Shown piece by piece: positions 11,476 to 22,440 of a stretch of DNA of 64,000 bases. Every line of letters begins with the position of its first letter. Within the stretch, counting starts at the first letter, position 1. This DNA is from Symsagittifera roscoffensis (taxonomy: Eukaryota > Xenacoelomorpha > Acoela > Convolutidae), in the NCBI RefSeq assembly GCF_963678635.1, contig NC_087065.1, positions 9,939,579-10,003,578 on the forward strand. The letters are read 5' to 3'. A program made the translations under genes and the position numbers. Below the pieces are notes generated by a model. The model was not told the DNA's origin. It saw only the letters and a program-made list of their open reading frames with translations, and did no database searches.

Positions 11476-13160
11476 TAAGGAGAAAAAAAGAGTCCCCTCT
11501 GGCTAAGCAAAGGAAGGTTGCGATGATGTCGAGTATCAGTCCTGGGGAAAACAATCAAGCTATAACCCAAAAAAGAGCTTTCAAGCGAAAAAGATGAGAG
11601 CCAGGCTGGGATCCAGTCTACGGGGTTCCCATCTGGTTTCGCATCTTCGGGACCAACGAAATCAGACAAAAAGTTTACTCCTAGCCCAAAACACGAAGAA
11701 AGCAAGAAAATGCCGTCCACTTCAACAATGAGACAGTGTCAGATGGCATCACTGTTGACAGGCTAAAGATATCAATGGGTACACAGAGGGATGGTGCGTC
11801 CTCGAGCACCAGGCTACAGCTTTCAATGACGTCGTTGACAGAGCTGGGCTCGGCAAGTGAAATAAACGGCATGTTTAGTGAGGCAATGGCAGGCCTCGAA
11901 GAAATGCGACAAGAGATGACAATGTGATTAGATTGAGTCGATGAGAGGGCTCAGTATAGGCACGAAAACTGAGGGACGAGCCATGAGAAATAAATCCAAA
12001 GAAATAGGACGTAGATTGACAAAAAACTGAGCGACTCTTAAGCGAGCATGATCGGATTAATTGTCAAACAGTGACAAACCTGGAAAACAGTCTGGATACT
12101 GATGATGAGAAAATCGATGAGTTTTGTCAAGCAACAACCGAGCTGTAATGAGCGAGAACTCACACTAGTCACCGATTAGCTTCCGAAACCTCAGACATGC
12201 ACAGGTGCCACCGAAATATATCAATCCAGAGCGGCTCCCCTAAGGTCAGACTGGACGAACCCATTCCAGCCACATCTGGCAGTCTCATGCGGGATAAATT
12301 TGCCGTCTTTGTCCAGTAAAGATCAGTTCCGGATCTGACCTCGGTGCCAAATGATACCTCAAGGTATGAACCGATGTTCGAATTTCTAAACAAGTCCCTT
12401 GAAAGTTAACTATAAGTTTGTCAAACTCCACTGAAAGAGGGGACCGAGCATGACGGACGCTTAAAAAGTCAAAGACATACAAGGATGGACAACCCGATAG
12501 AGATTATGCAGCTCCACTTCGGAGAAGTAAAACTATCGAAAAAGCAGGAATGCAGTACATCGACGATTAACTCAAAAGGTACGTCCATGAACTGTGTCAT
12601 GGCAAAGATGGCGATTGGGCGCTCGGAAAATCTTAGCGATTTTATTGAAACGTTTTGGCTTCGGGGTACAAGGGCACCAATCAATGATGAAAACTGAGAA
12701 AAACGCCAGCGCTACAATCAGTCTTTCGATAAGTTTCTAGATGACCTAGAATTGCTCAGAAGCTGAAGTATTCCAAAAGAAAAAATCTCAGAAAAGCATT
12801 TGGCCATCACATCGAAGTTCATGGATGGCATAAAGAGTGATGAGTTGAAAGCAATGCTAGCTACCCACTTCACATTATCAACGGTCAGTACCAGAAAATG
12901 ATATCGCTCCAAATCCAGGTGCAGCCTCTGCTTCGTGCTTCAAGTTGATTACGACCTGGCGTCCCTAACAGCATTGCAAAATCATCTCCAACAGGAAGTA
13001 GCGACCAAAGAAGCCGAGCAATGGATGAAGTGAGAGCTAGAAAACAAGGAACTGAGTGAAAGACTAGACACCTTGGAAAAGACTGAGAAGATAGAAGATA
13101 GGGATGCAATAAAGAGCCGAGCGCTTAAAATAAATCTAATCTCGGGTGAGACGTTTGAAT
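11203..13160 (+). pseudogene. decayed gag-like region of an LTR retroelement
   Basis: Broken plus-strand frames follow the 1.12-kb tandem block. The best piece runs about 12485-12960 across several stops and frame changes. It reads FDKFLDDLELLR, then IPKEKISEKHLAI, then KFMDGIKSDELKAML, an amphipathic helical pattern like retrotransposon Gag capsid domains, followed by a coiled-coil-like Glu/Lys segment to about 13.1 kb. A run of 12 G (13168-13179), unusual for this AT-rich DNA, closes the region. It sits immediately upstream of the protease-like relic, the expected gag-pol order. Decay is advanced, so family assignment is by pattern only. Confidence 0.5.
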
Positions 13161-13599
13161 GACCAAAGGGGGGGGGGGGTGGGAGAAAATTGCAGTCAGT
13201 GATATCGGTTGCGGGTCATCAAGTAGTGCAACACTTGATTGACTCTTCCGAAAACACTCTGGTTCATTTGGACATCATCGAAGAATACTTAAGCAAAAGG
13301 ACCCAAAGCTAGATTCTAGAGCAGTGAGGGCTTATGCACAAATGGATGACCAAGACTGATGAAGGTAGATGGACATGATGAAGGGAGATGGCACATGTCA
13401 GAAACAGGATCGATGAAATGGGTCGAGTCTACTTTGGACAAGAAGAACTGAAAGTTCGACGCATCGTGCATGCTGCCACGCTCCAGCAGGACGCTGTCCA
13501 TATTGGCTGTGAGGCCGACCTGGCAGCGCATATGCGGTACGTACAAGGCAATCAGCTTTCAGTAAAAGGTTTTCCAGCCATCGGCTAGGTTGTCCGTGT

Positions 13600-14075
13600 C
13601 GTGCCCTTGAGCACTTGGACCGTCATGGGCCCCGCTAGGTCGGATTTGATACCAACCAACAACCGATTGGCTGCAGCCAACCAATGGACTATTTATGTAG
13701 CTGGAAGGACACCAATTATCTCGCTGCAACAAGGTGCAAGATTTCTAGATGAGCGTCAAAGTCGTCGAGAAACTGGACGAGTCTAGCCCGTTCCTTTTGA
13801 GGTACAATTTTGTGCGCAACTTTGATGTCACGATCGACCTGAATGGTGGAATGATTCGAATCAAAGACCCCAAGAGGATGTATGAAAATGAACCCGTTCA
13901 TAAGATCTTGATACGTCAGACCAGCGTGCCAATTTTTCTAGACCAACAGATCAGGGTGAAACCAAATCAAGCTGTAAAAGCCAAATTGAGGTTGGGAATT
14001 TTAAATAAACTTATTAATCTTAAGCAGGTGTGTCTAGTTCACAGGACAATCAGTAAGGGCACAGTTTTTTCATGA
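13600..14075 (+). pseudogene. retropepsin-like relic (LTR-element pol start)
   Basis: The open frame 13749-14075 encodes SSPFLLRYNFVRNFDVTIDL, then GGMIRI, then a segment with a 'Q-x-R-V-K-P-N-Q-A' pattern. This corresponds to the second half of retroviral-type aspartic proteases of Ty3/gypsy-like elements: the flap-distal 'LLG.(D/N)F(L/V)R' segment, the 'IDL..G.I.I' strand, and the linker leading to RT. The N-terminal half with the catalytic D-(S/T)-G should lie in the preceding interval, but frames there (13601-13786) are broken and the triad is not visible. RT and integrase are not recognisable downstream, so the element is truncated or decayed beyond about 14.3 kb. Confidence 0.5.
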
Positions 14076-14299
14076 AGAAGTTTCTCATTTACAAAAAATT
14101 GACTGAGTGTGAGTGTGTGGTTGAACACAGAGGACACAACAAAAACGATACAACTTGGAAGAAGCTTGCTTATGGCTTGCCTCCAAACACAGAGTATTCA
14201 AGTATGAAAAACCTGATGAAATTTAAAGTGACTGAGTTTCCGTTACAGGCTGACAAAGCGTGTATATTGAAGAAAAAAACAAACAAAAAGAGTTTTTGA

Positions 14300-16282
14300 G
14301 GATGCGGGCATTAAAATGGCATGAGCAATTTTCATACCCCGCCAAGGTTTTTAATCAAATTGATTTCTTCGCAAACAAGTCCTGCTTCCATCCTCCTTTC
14401 TGATCGGGGCACAAAAATGATCTTGTGTTTTTGCTCTAGACGTAGCCCTAGTTTGGGCTTTTCTGTAGGTCAACGATTTCTACCAGTTTATCCGTCCAAA
14501 ACTTTAGTAGTTCGGCAACAACGAAGCTCATGTACGCGCCACCTTCCTAATCTCTCAAGAATGATTTGTAGGAGATGGCCATGATGATTGATACGTACTG
14601 ATATTTCCCGCTGTTTGATGGTTTTGAATCGTCTTGGTGTTCCATATGAGGTCGATGAACATCCTGCTGCAATCAAATATGTTGTTAGAGAATTTTCTGA
14701 TCTCATCGATATATGCATGGTTCTCTAGAGACTCTCTGACTTATCATTCCTTTCGATCCTCACACTCTGGTACATGTCCAATTTAACGCTCAAGCATCGT
14801 ATTTCTGATGCCTTCCTCTTCAAAGCACTCTGACGACCCGCCATGAGCACCGGATCAGTAATGACAGACGTTTTCCATCTCAAGAAACACATCGTATCCT
14901 TCCTCCTGGCTGGACTCAATCCTGAATCGTCATGAATTTTGTGCAGTGCCAACATGTTCCAGATTTTCAGACCCTTGTCTCCCGATTTCATCTTCCAATT
15001 TCCTGATGTGATGTTCCTGAGTGTTTCTCCCACCAGGCGTCAAGCAAATAAAAACTGTCCCCTCAGTCCTGTCAAAGGGATTTGCCATCAAAATTTTTGC
15101 TGAGTATGATGTTCAATTTTTTTTTCTAAAACACTCCTGCAGGAGTTTCGCGAAGGATCTGGCCAGCTGACTCCTCTATTCCAGATTGCTTAAGTCGCAC
15201 TCCATCTCTTCTTTGCCATGCCCTTATTCAGACGCTTCAGACAAACTTCTAGCTCTATTTTAGATTTCAGGGATATACACCATGTTGGCCGGTCCATTAG
15301 GAAAGTCACTCAGGAGCAGCATAATAAGGGTTCCTTGCTGACTTTCCAATTGAAGCTTATGATTCTTGCGAGAAGACCTCAAGGGTGGTGTGGCAGTGGT
15401 GCCCCACCCCTCATCACTCAAGTCGTCCAGAAGCTTCTTTGTAATTTTTTGAATAGTTAGCCTCTTCTGTTCCCTTGGAAAACGCTCCAGAATTTGTGGC
15501 CGGTTCCGAATTAATCAGTTCGTCGGGGACGCTCCTACAGGACGCTAAAGGACGCTCCTACACGCTAAAGGACGCGCCTCAAACCTGCTTTTCGCGGGTA
15601 GGCTTCTGTTGTCGCCCGGAGTGTCGACTGAAACAGGAGTGTTAGTTATTGGATTTAACCTCTTCTACTCTGTGAGGGGAAGATACAGTGTCGCTGTGTG
15701 TGTGTCGCTGGATGGTACCAACAGAACACTCGTCTTTCCCAAGCTCAATCTTCTGGTGATCGGGAAATCCAGAAGTACGCGAATTGCACATCTCGATCTT
15801 GAATCACGCTCAGTTCTTTCCTCACTAACTCGAACAACTCCTTGCAGGCCGGAATCCTTGGAGACCCTCAGGATCTGACTTACCTTCCTTTGCAAGGGGT
15901 TCAATTTCCAGAACTTCAGATATGCCTCGATCGCCCATCTTGTCCCCCGCCCCATCCATTTTGCACTGCAACTGACCTCTGAAGTTCAATTCAGTCAACT
16001 CCGGGCCTTCATCCTTTCCAAACAACACCATGTCGCTCATTTGAAGTATAAGTGTTCTTTATCGCACGATTTCAGCTTCGTCCCATCTAGCACGCTGATC
16101 AAGCTAAAATGGGTTACTGATGGTCGGTAGGTGTCTATCAATGGGTCGGGAAATGCAAATGCAAAAGCTACCGCTGTTTTGTAGACGCATTTTACCACCT
16201 CTACCATTCTTCTGATCATTTCGAGGGGATCTAATCTCATGGCCAGGCAAAAATTAGTGAGCAGGGGCATGCGCCCATTGAT
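14300..16282. other. unrecognised broken frames, both strands
   Basis: Many frames of 70-100 codons overlap on both strands (for example minus 14488-14718, 14725-15033, 15665-16040). None shows a convincing domain. About 15530-15585 carries a short direct repeat ('gacgctcctaca', 'gacgctaaagg'). The region has slightly higher GC than its neighbours, consistent with decayed coding DNA of unknown kind. Confidence 0.3.
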
Positions 16283-17055
16283 TTACACCAATTTTTCTCT
16301 AGCCTTGAAATTGGTTGCTTCCCCAGTCATGTGTCGTTTTTCTTTTAGGAGATATTCCACCACCAGTGTATTCAGTCCTGCGGCACACTTGAATGAGTAG
16401 GTCTCGACGCTAGTGTGGATCCTTGCCATCGCCATTGGACTCCCATTTTTCATCAAGCGACGAAATACTGCTAGAGTTTCATATGTCGAGAGGCTCAGCT
16501 TCGAATATCCATCAATCCTCAAGGTCTCCACGCATCGGCTAGCCAGGAAAGCCGTTCCTTTATTGAATAAGCTTCTGCGAACTACAAGACACAATTCGAA
16601 CAACAAATTCATCGACATGCTCATTATGTCTTGTATATAGAGCTCGAATAATATTTTCTTCGCGGCGAAAAGTCCATCCATATATTCTTTCTCCCAGCAT
16701 GAACTCAACAATCTCACAATGTCAGTAGCTTCTTTGTCATCAACTCTTCTTTCACGAGCTTTCTCCAGAAAAGCGATATGATGGTGTCGTTTACCAATGA
16801 GACAAACGTTGCCACCGTCATTCCTCTTCTTTCTATTTGATCAAGTGTTCTTGCATGATTTTTCGCACCTGGGTTATGAGAGGAGGTGTTTCTTTTTTTA
16901 GTTTTTTCTCCGATTTTCTCTTGCCGGGACGTCAAGGTGGGCCAATTTCCTCTCTCTGAAGGTAAGAGGTATAACACCGACTCTAGTAATTTTCTCGTGT
17001 CGACTACAATCTTGCGGTCAAGCGCGCGGTTCCCAAGATCGTTCCTGGAACTCAC
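16283..17055 (-). pseudogene. two minus-strand frames, unrecognised
   Basis: Frames of 113 codons (17055-16714) and 144 codons (16717-16283) follow each other on the minus strand with a 4-nt overlap (16714-16717). The second is helical and mixed-charge, with no recognised motif. Their order and the Lys/Glu-rich, stop-broken sequence upstream (17.1-18.7 kb minus) fit a decayed gag-like gene, but I cannot name a family. They may be chance survivors in a decayed region. Confidence 0.3.
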
Positions 17056-19050
17056 AATGGCGAGCTCAATGTTTCGGAGCTATATTGTACCATACAAGTG
17101 GCTCATCACTTGATGGTCATCAACAAAATTCGGTTTTAACCTCAGCTGCCTGGCAAGATTCGAAACCTCTAGACACAACAGTCGATCAACTGTGTCACCT
17201 ACATAGTACTTGATCAAGTTTCCATTTTTCTCGCTTACACTCATTAAGACTTGTGTTTCAATCTCTGGGAAGGTTGCTGTTGCTTTACATAGACCAAAAA
17301 GCGTCCGTTTTCATCGGATTAGGCCTATGTCACATCCGGAACCGGTCTTTTCCCTATTTTGTTTCTTCAGTGGCGCCTGCCAGAATGCTCATCCCAGTTC
17401 AAGAGCGGCAAAAAAATTTTGCGTCCCCTGGTTTCGAGAGACTCTCATGTCTTCTCTGATTTGGATAGGTATCCTTCACTGTGGGGATTTCAGATATCGA
17501 ATCAATCGATGCCCTCTCTTCTGAGCAATCACTACTCCTCGGTGACGTGGATGGTTGTGTCGTGTCGTACTCTAAAAAGGCTACTTTTTCCTTTCTTCAC
17601 GCATTTGGTTTCTGTGGGGTCTTTCGCTTTGCCCCCTCCCTAATTGGTACGGCCGATTCTACTAGTTCCAACTCGGCGACGAAATTTTAAAACCCTTACC
17701 GCTCATCCACAAATTTCCTCCTTAATTGTTCCGCTTCGGGAAATACCGTTCAGTCCATTTCTATATCTTTAAGTGTGCGTTTTTGTGAAACGTTCAAGCC
17801 GCTAGAGAGTCAATCAGCTGTCTCGGACTTGAGTGAAACAATTTTTCGTGATGAAATTTTTATTTTCTTTAGTCTGTTCATAATACAAACTTTGTCTTTC
17901 TTTGACCATTTCTTTGATTTTTCAACAGGTACTCATAGACACTTTATTTCTGCCTCATCTCCTCAGGAGTGGATGTGTTGTCTTTTAAAAACGTGTAGAG
18001 TGTCACCAGCATCGTTTTCAGGTCGTCACTTTTCAGTTCATCTATAATTTTTGGTGCTTTGCTGTAGTTATTCCTAATTGTGGATTCCTCTGCGTCGCGC
18101 CTTTGTCTCAAAACTTCCAAACATCAGAAGTCTATCAACAGACTCTTCAACCCCTCGTTTTTTCTAATCTCAAATGTCATCATCGCCTGTTGACCCTTCA
18201 TTCCTGAGTCAAACCGATTCAGTAATATTCCAAAGGTTTGTCTGTTGTATCCCTTTCTTCTTCCTTCTTAATTATCACACATTTCAGTGAAGCCCGTCTA
18301 GATTACTCAAGATCGCTGTGCAGGTTTTTCTTCCTTCATTCAAGTGTTCTCTATATTCGACTCTAGACTCACCAGTTGGCTATTTACCTTTTTTAAATCT
18401 CACGTCATTTTTGACTTTTTTCACTCTCTTTCTTTGTCCGTCTTTCCAACCTTCTCCATCGAAAAACGTTTTTCTGGTTTGGGAATCATCTTTTTTTGTC
18501 TCCCATGTATTGACTTTCATGTGACTGACGTCCCCTAATGTGGATAAGCTTAAGTTTTCTCTTCCGCTTCGGTTGTGTCTGTCATAGGTGTCGATTCTTT
18601 CAATTTATCACCACCTTCGTCAATACTGTGGTCTGGTGTCTCAAGATTGATCTCTTGCGTCTTTTCTTGCTCATAAATGTCCCCAGTAGTCTATTTTTTT
18701 TTTATTTTTGATCTTTCACTGATCCTTCCAGTTTTCATCGTGCTTACTGAAATAATCATCTGTCTTAAATAAGATGCGTGCATTGATGCGAATGTTTGTT
18801 TAGTTCATGAAGAACGGTTTTGTGGTTGAATCTCTCTACATCTTTCATCTTTTGAAAATTTTTTGTTCTTCATTCTATCCAATCCCCAACCTCTTTAGAC
18901 TAACTAATGACCGTGTTTAAGGTTCACTGATTAGATGCCTGACTCACTCGTAAATTATGTCAATGCGGTTTGCTTTTTCGTCATACAAGTTTGAAATTGA
19001 TTTAAAAAAATTTTTTACTCAAACTGAGTCTACGGCATCTGAGGCTAAAA
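17056..19050. other. Lys/Glu-rich minus-strand relic sequence, no intact gene
   Basis: On the minus strand the sequence reads as charged, Lys/Glu/Ser/Thr-rich peptide broken by many stops, including a TPMTDTT stretch near 18.55-18.6 kb that echoes TPMPNTT at about 2.93 kb. On the plus strand the corresponding frames are Phe/Ser-rich shadows. About 18.7-19.05 kb is plain AT-rich DNA. Confidence 0.3.
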
Positions 19051-19059
19051 AATTTTTTC

Positions 19060-19735
19060 ATTGCGCAAGTGTTTGATTTTCCCGAGACTACTGACCAAAT
19101 GTTTTGAGCAATTGTCTGAATTTTTATAAGACTCAAGCTGAAACCGATGGGTAGTTTTTTGAACTTCCCAAGTCTCAAGAACTATACCTTTCGGCAGTTC
19201 TTTGAATTTCCCAAGATTCAAGACTGGCACCGTTGGGCTGTTGCTTCAGGTTCCCAAGACTCGAATTCAAGACAATTGGGCAGTTGTTTGAGCCTCCCAA
19301 GACCCGTATCCAAAACCGCTGGAAGTTGTTTGAACTTCCCAACACTCAAGACTGAAACCGTTGGGTGGTTGTTTGAACTAACCATGACAAAAGTGTTGGG
19401 CCGTGGTTTGAACAGACCAAGATCACAGGTGTTGGGCAGTTGTTTGAACATTCCGAGACCACGAGTGTTGGGCAGTTGGTTGAGCTTCACAAGAACAAAA
19501 GTGTTGGGAATTTTTTTGAACTTCCTCAGACCACAAGTGCTTGGCAGCAGTTTTAGGTTCCCAAGGCCAAAAGTATTGAGCAGTATTTTGAACTTCTCAA
19601 CACCCGAGTGCAAAACCGCTGAGCAGTTATTTGAATTTCCCATGATTCAAGAACGACAATTTTGGGCAGTTGTTTAAAATTCCCAGCGAACCCAAAACCG
19701 TTGGACAGTTGTGACTTGGGACTGCTGTCAGAGCC
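19060..19735. repeat. minisatellite, about 37-44-bp unit (locus 2)
   Basis: More than fifteen degenerate copies of the same unit as at 3.54-4.0 kb (core 'gggcagttgtttgaacttcc' plus 'aagactcaag' or a variant). A 176-codon plus-strand frame and a 141-codon minus-strand frame stay open through it only because the unit lacks stops in those phases. Their periodic peptides are a consequence of the repeat. Confidence 0.85.
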
Positions 19736-19739
19736 CCCG

Positions 19740-20261
19740 ACACTCTTTTAAGGTTGAAATATTGAAAAATATCTTTGTATATTTAAATCTTCGTAAAAGC
19801 TTTTCAGTCGTATAAACCTGTCGTTTTAATATTTACAGGCTGTGTACTAAAAAATTTCGGTAGCTAAGAAACTGACCAGGTAGGTATTCTGCTTTTGGAC
19901 ACACTCGCTGTCTAAATTTGCGTTGTCATTGTGATAAATTTGTTTGGTATTTGGTTCATGTTATGAATACGTGTTATGGATAAGAAAAAAGATTTTTGTT
20001 TTCGAGATATAAAAACACTTTGGTCTCTTAGCCCGTTCCGGCAACTCTTTCCCCCCGTTGATTGAGTTATCTTACTTTGATCTCAAACAAAAATTTTGCG
20101 TTGTTACTTTTTCTCTCGACGTTGATACCGGTTGATAAGCTTTATCTATATCGACTATGTCGATTGTTAAGTTATAACAATGAGGCCACCATTTTTACAC
20201 TTTCCAACAACACCGCTTAGCCTTACCACTCAAGAGAAACCCCGTAAAACCTGTGTCTAAG
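19740..20261. other. gene-free stretch left of the RT array
   Basis: AT-rich, no long frame and no recognised repeat. Confidence 0.5.
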
Positions 20262-20510
20262 CTATGCTAAAACAAAACGCTTGCTTAAGTCAAAACAAGT
20301 AGTCAGGGCCGACACTAAATTTTTTGTATTCATTGAATAGTGTATAAAATGAGTTGTTAACGATACCCGGCTGATTCTTGATACACAATCAAGTGTTTTC
20401 CTTTTCAATTCTTTGATCTCACTATGTCCAGCTTCGATGAACTGCTGTGACTGTCCAATTGGTAGCCTACTCAGTGAAGCTTCCCAGTTGTTATCTGAAG
20501 ATCCTCTCAA
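20262..20510 (-). pseudogene. 5' stub of the array RT gene
   Basis: The first about 38 codons (from MRGSSDNNWEAS to about KRKTLDC) match the starts at 24922 and 30748, then the sequence departs into unrelated DNA. This is the truncated left end of the tandem array. Confidence 0.75.
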
Positions 20511-20539
20511 CGCCCTTCGGTTGCTAAATTGCTACAATC

Positions 20540-22320
20540 GAAACAATTAATTTTTTTGGGGGAAACTTGAGTTATTAGTGTCTTTTTTTAACCTAAAGGT
20601 CGGATCCATTTGATAAAGCATCCAAGAAAGAGAGAGAATCTAAGAGTTTCCGTTTGTTTTCTTTTTTATAGTTTCTCCAGAAAATTTTCTTAGACATTTC
20701 TGTTTTTTTTTGTTTTCTTTTCCGCACTTTTTCTCTTCTTTTGTGTCTCAGGTGGCTCTCTCAAGTCGTAAGCTCAGCCTTGTAATGAAAAGCGCATCCG
20801 AGAAAAAAATAACACTATGTAACAGTCGTTCACTCACCTCACGTTTGAGGTTAAGAAAAACAGGCCCTAAAACTATCAGCTCAAATTTCAGGAACACCAT
20901 TTCTTGTGCTTTCGTAACTCAATCATTCGGAGCCAATTCTAAGTTCGCTTATGACGTGAAACTTTAGGAAAGGGACAGCCTAAAGGCTACTGATAAAATA
21001 CCTTCCACTCTAGCTGGAAATAAATATACCCCCATGGCTGAAAATACAAACACCTAAAGCACGCGTTAAAAACCGCGTTGGGACATCAAGTAAATACTAT
21101 TAGTTTGTATTGAACTGTGTACATTTGATCAATTTCAGATGGATGAAACTCAAACTCGCCTCAACTCAAAACATTTAGATAAAATGCACTCAAAACGTTT
21201 AATTCATGCACTCTTGTCAAGACAACAACTCTATAAATTGTCCCAGACATGATCAAGTAGTTTAAATATAACAGGAGAAACTTTACATGAAAGCAGCCAG
21301 TATAACTCAACTAGTTTATTTCAAGTTGCATAAGTACCTTCTGAACTATTATGTTAGCTCCGTGGGAGGCCTGCTGAGTTAAGTTTCCTTTTGTTTCACT
21401 AGGTGCATTCTCGTATCCACTCTTTATGTTCTCTGTCAGGAACAAGACAGTCTACTCAAGCTCATTGTTTCGGGCAAATTGCGGATAACAATTTTACTCT
21501 TGTCTGATTTTCTGGCGACTCTCCTGCAATCTTCATTTCGGCTATACTGATTCATGACTTTTTGTTTCAGCTATCGCTAGAAACTGGAAGAATATCGTTC
21601 GAACTAAATTAAATCAAACATTTTAAGCCTCATATTTTGAAGAAGCGCGATTAGGAGGGAAAAAATGTTTTCAAAAATTCGAATAACCACCTTGCTCTTC
21701 TCAGAAACACAAAAATCGCTATTTCAATCAGTTACAACGTGTCATAGGAAGCAACTGGAGACCAAAGTCCAGACAGTCGTGAGACAGATGAGACATTGAT
21801 TTTTAATTGAAGCCTCCAGAATCTTTTGATCACAATATCAAGTGAAACCGGAGATTTGAGTGGCGAATTCGGGTCAGACCCGAACCCCGCTGAGCAGAAA
21901 AAGAGAAAGTGTAACGACCGAGGTAACTCGGTGAAGTGTAATTGGAGGTCCGGTGCCTGGAAACTGTTTTACAACCAATTGATAGCCTTTACTTACTGTG
22001 ATGCCCTGAAAGGTTTAATTTAATTCCATAATAATTGTTATGTCAGAGCACGAGTATTTGAGGACGAGCAAAGAGTCATCTCGAATGGATCCGTAATATA
22101 ACTGTCACTAAAACATCAATAATTCTTTTTTTTAGCCCTGTTCTTAGAAGTAATCGCATTTTCTGGGGGTCCAAAACCCGGCTGTGTGCTCACATTCATA
22201 TGTAGTTGAATGCAGTATAAAAGTGTTTGGCTAATATCCAACATGCTGTAACACAATGGTTAGACAATTAACTGGTTAGGTCGAGACAAAAAAAGAGTAA
22301 ATTATAAAAGGGCCCTTCCT
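20540..22320. repeat. non-coding repeat, unit A
   Basis: Nearly identical to 24960-26770 and 30790-32740. It lacks a block of about 150 bp present in the other two (about 25209-25360) and about 20 bp around the palindrome found at 26388. A plus-strand frame of 65-69 codons recurs in every unit but has no recognisable family and differs little between units, as expected for a recent duplicate rather than for selection. Confidence 0.85.
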
Positions 22321-22440
22321 TTTGGGTACGGTCGTGCACAAGCTGGATAGGGCCCATACCAGCATTATATAAATACATCAATAAACAATTTTGCAGGAAT
22401 TAAGTCAAGTCAGCACTTAATGCATAGTCATTAAATGTAA

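Noticed and set aside
14321-14584. Plus frame with ILLSDRGTKM and a later YPSK stretch, reminiscent of an integrase core.
   Set aside because: Only about ten residues match and the expected downstream pattern needs several frame changes. Too weak to call.
19147-19677. 176-codon plus-strand ORF with periodic peptide.
   Set aside because: It follows the minisatellite period. The minus strand is also open for 141 codons across the same DNA, as expected for a repeat lacking stops.
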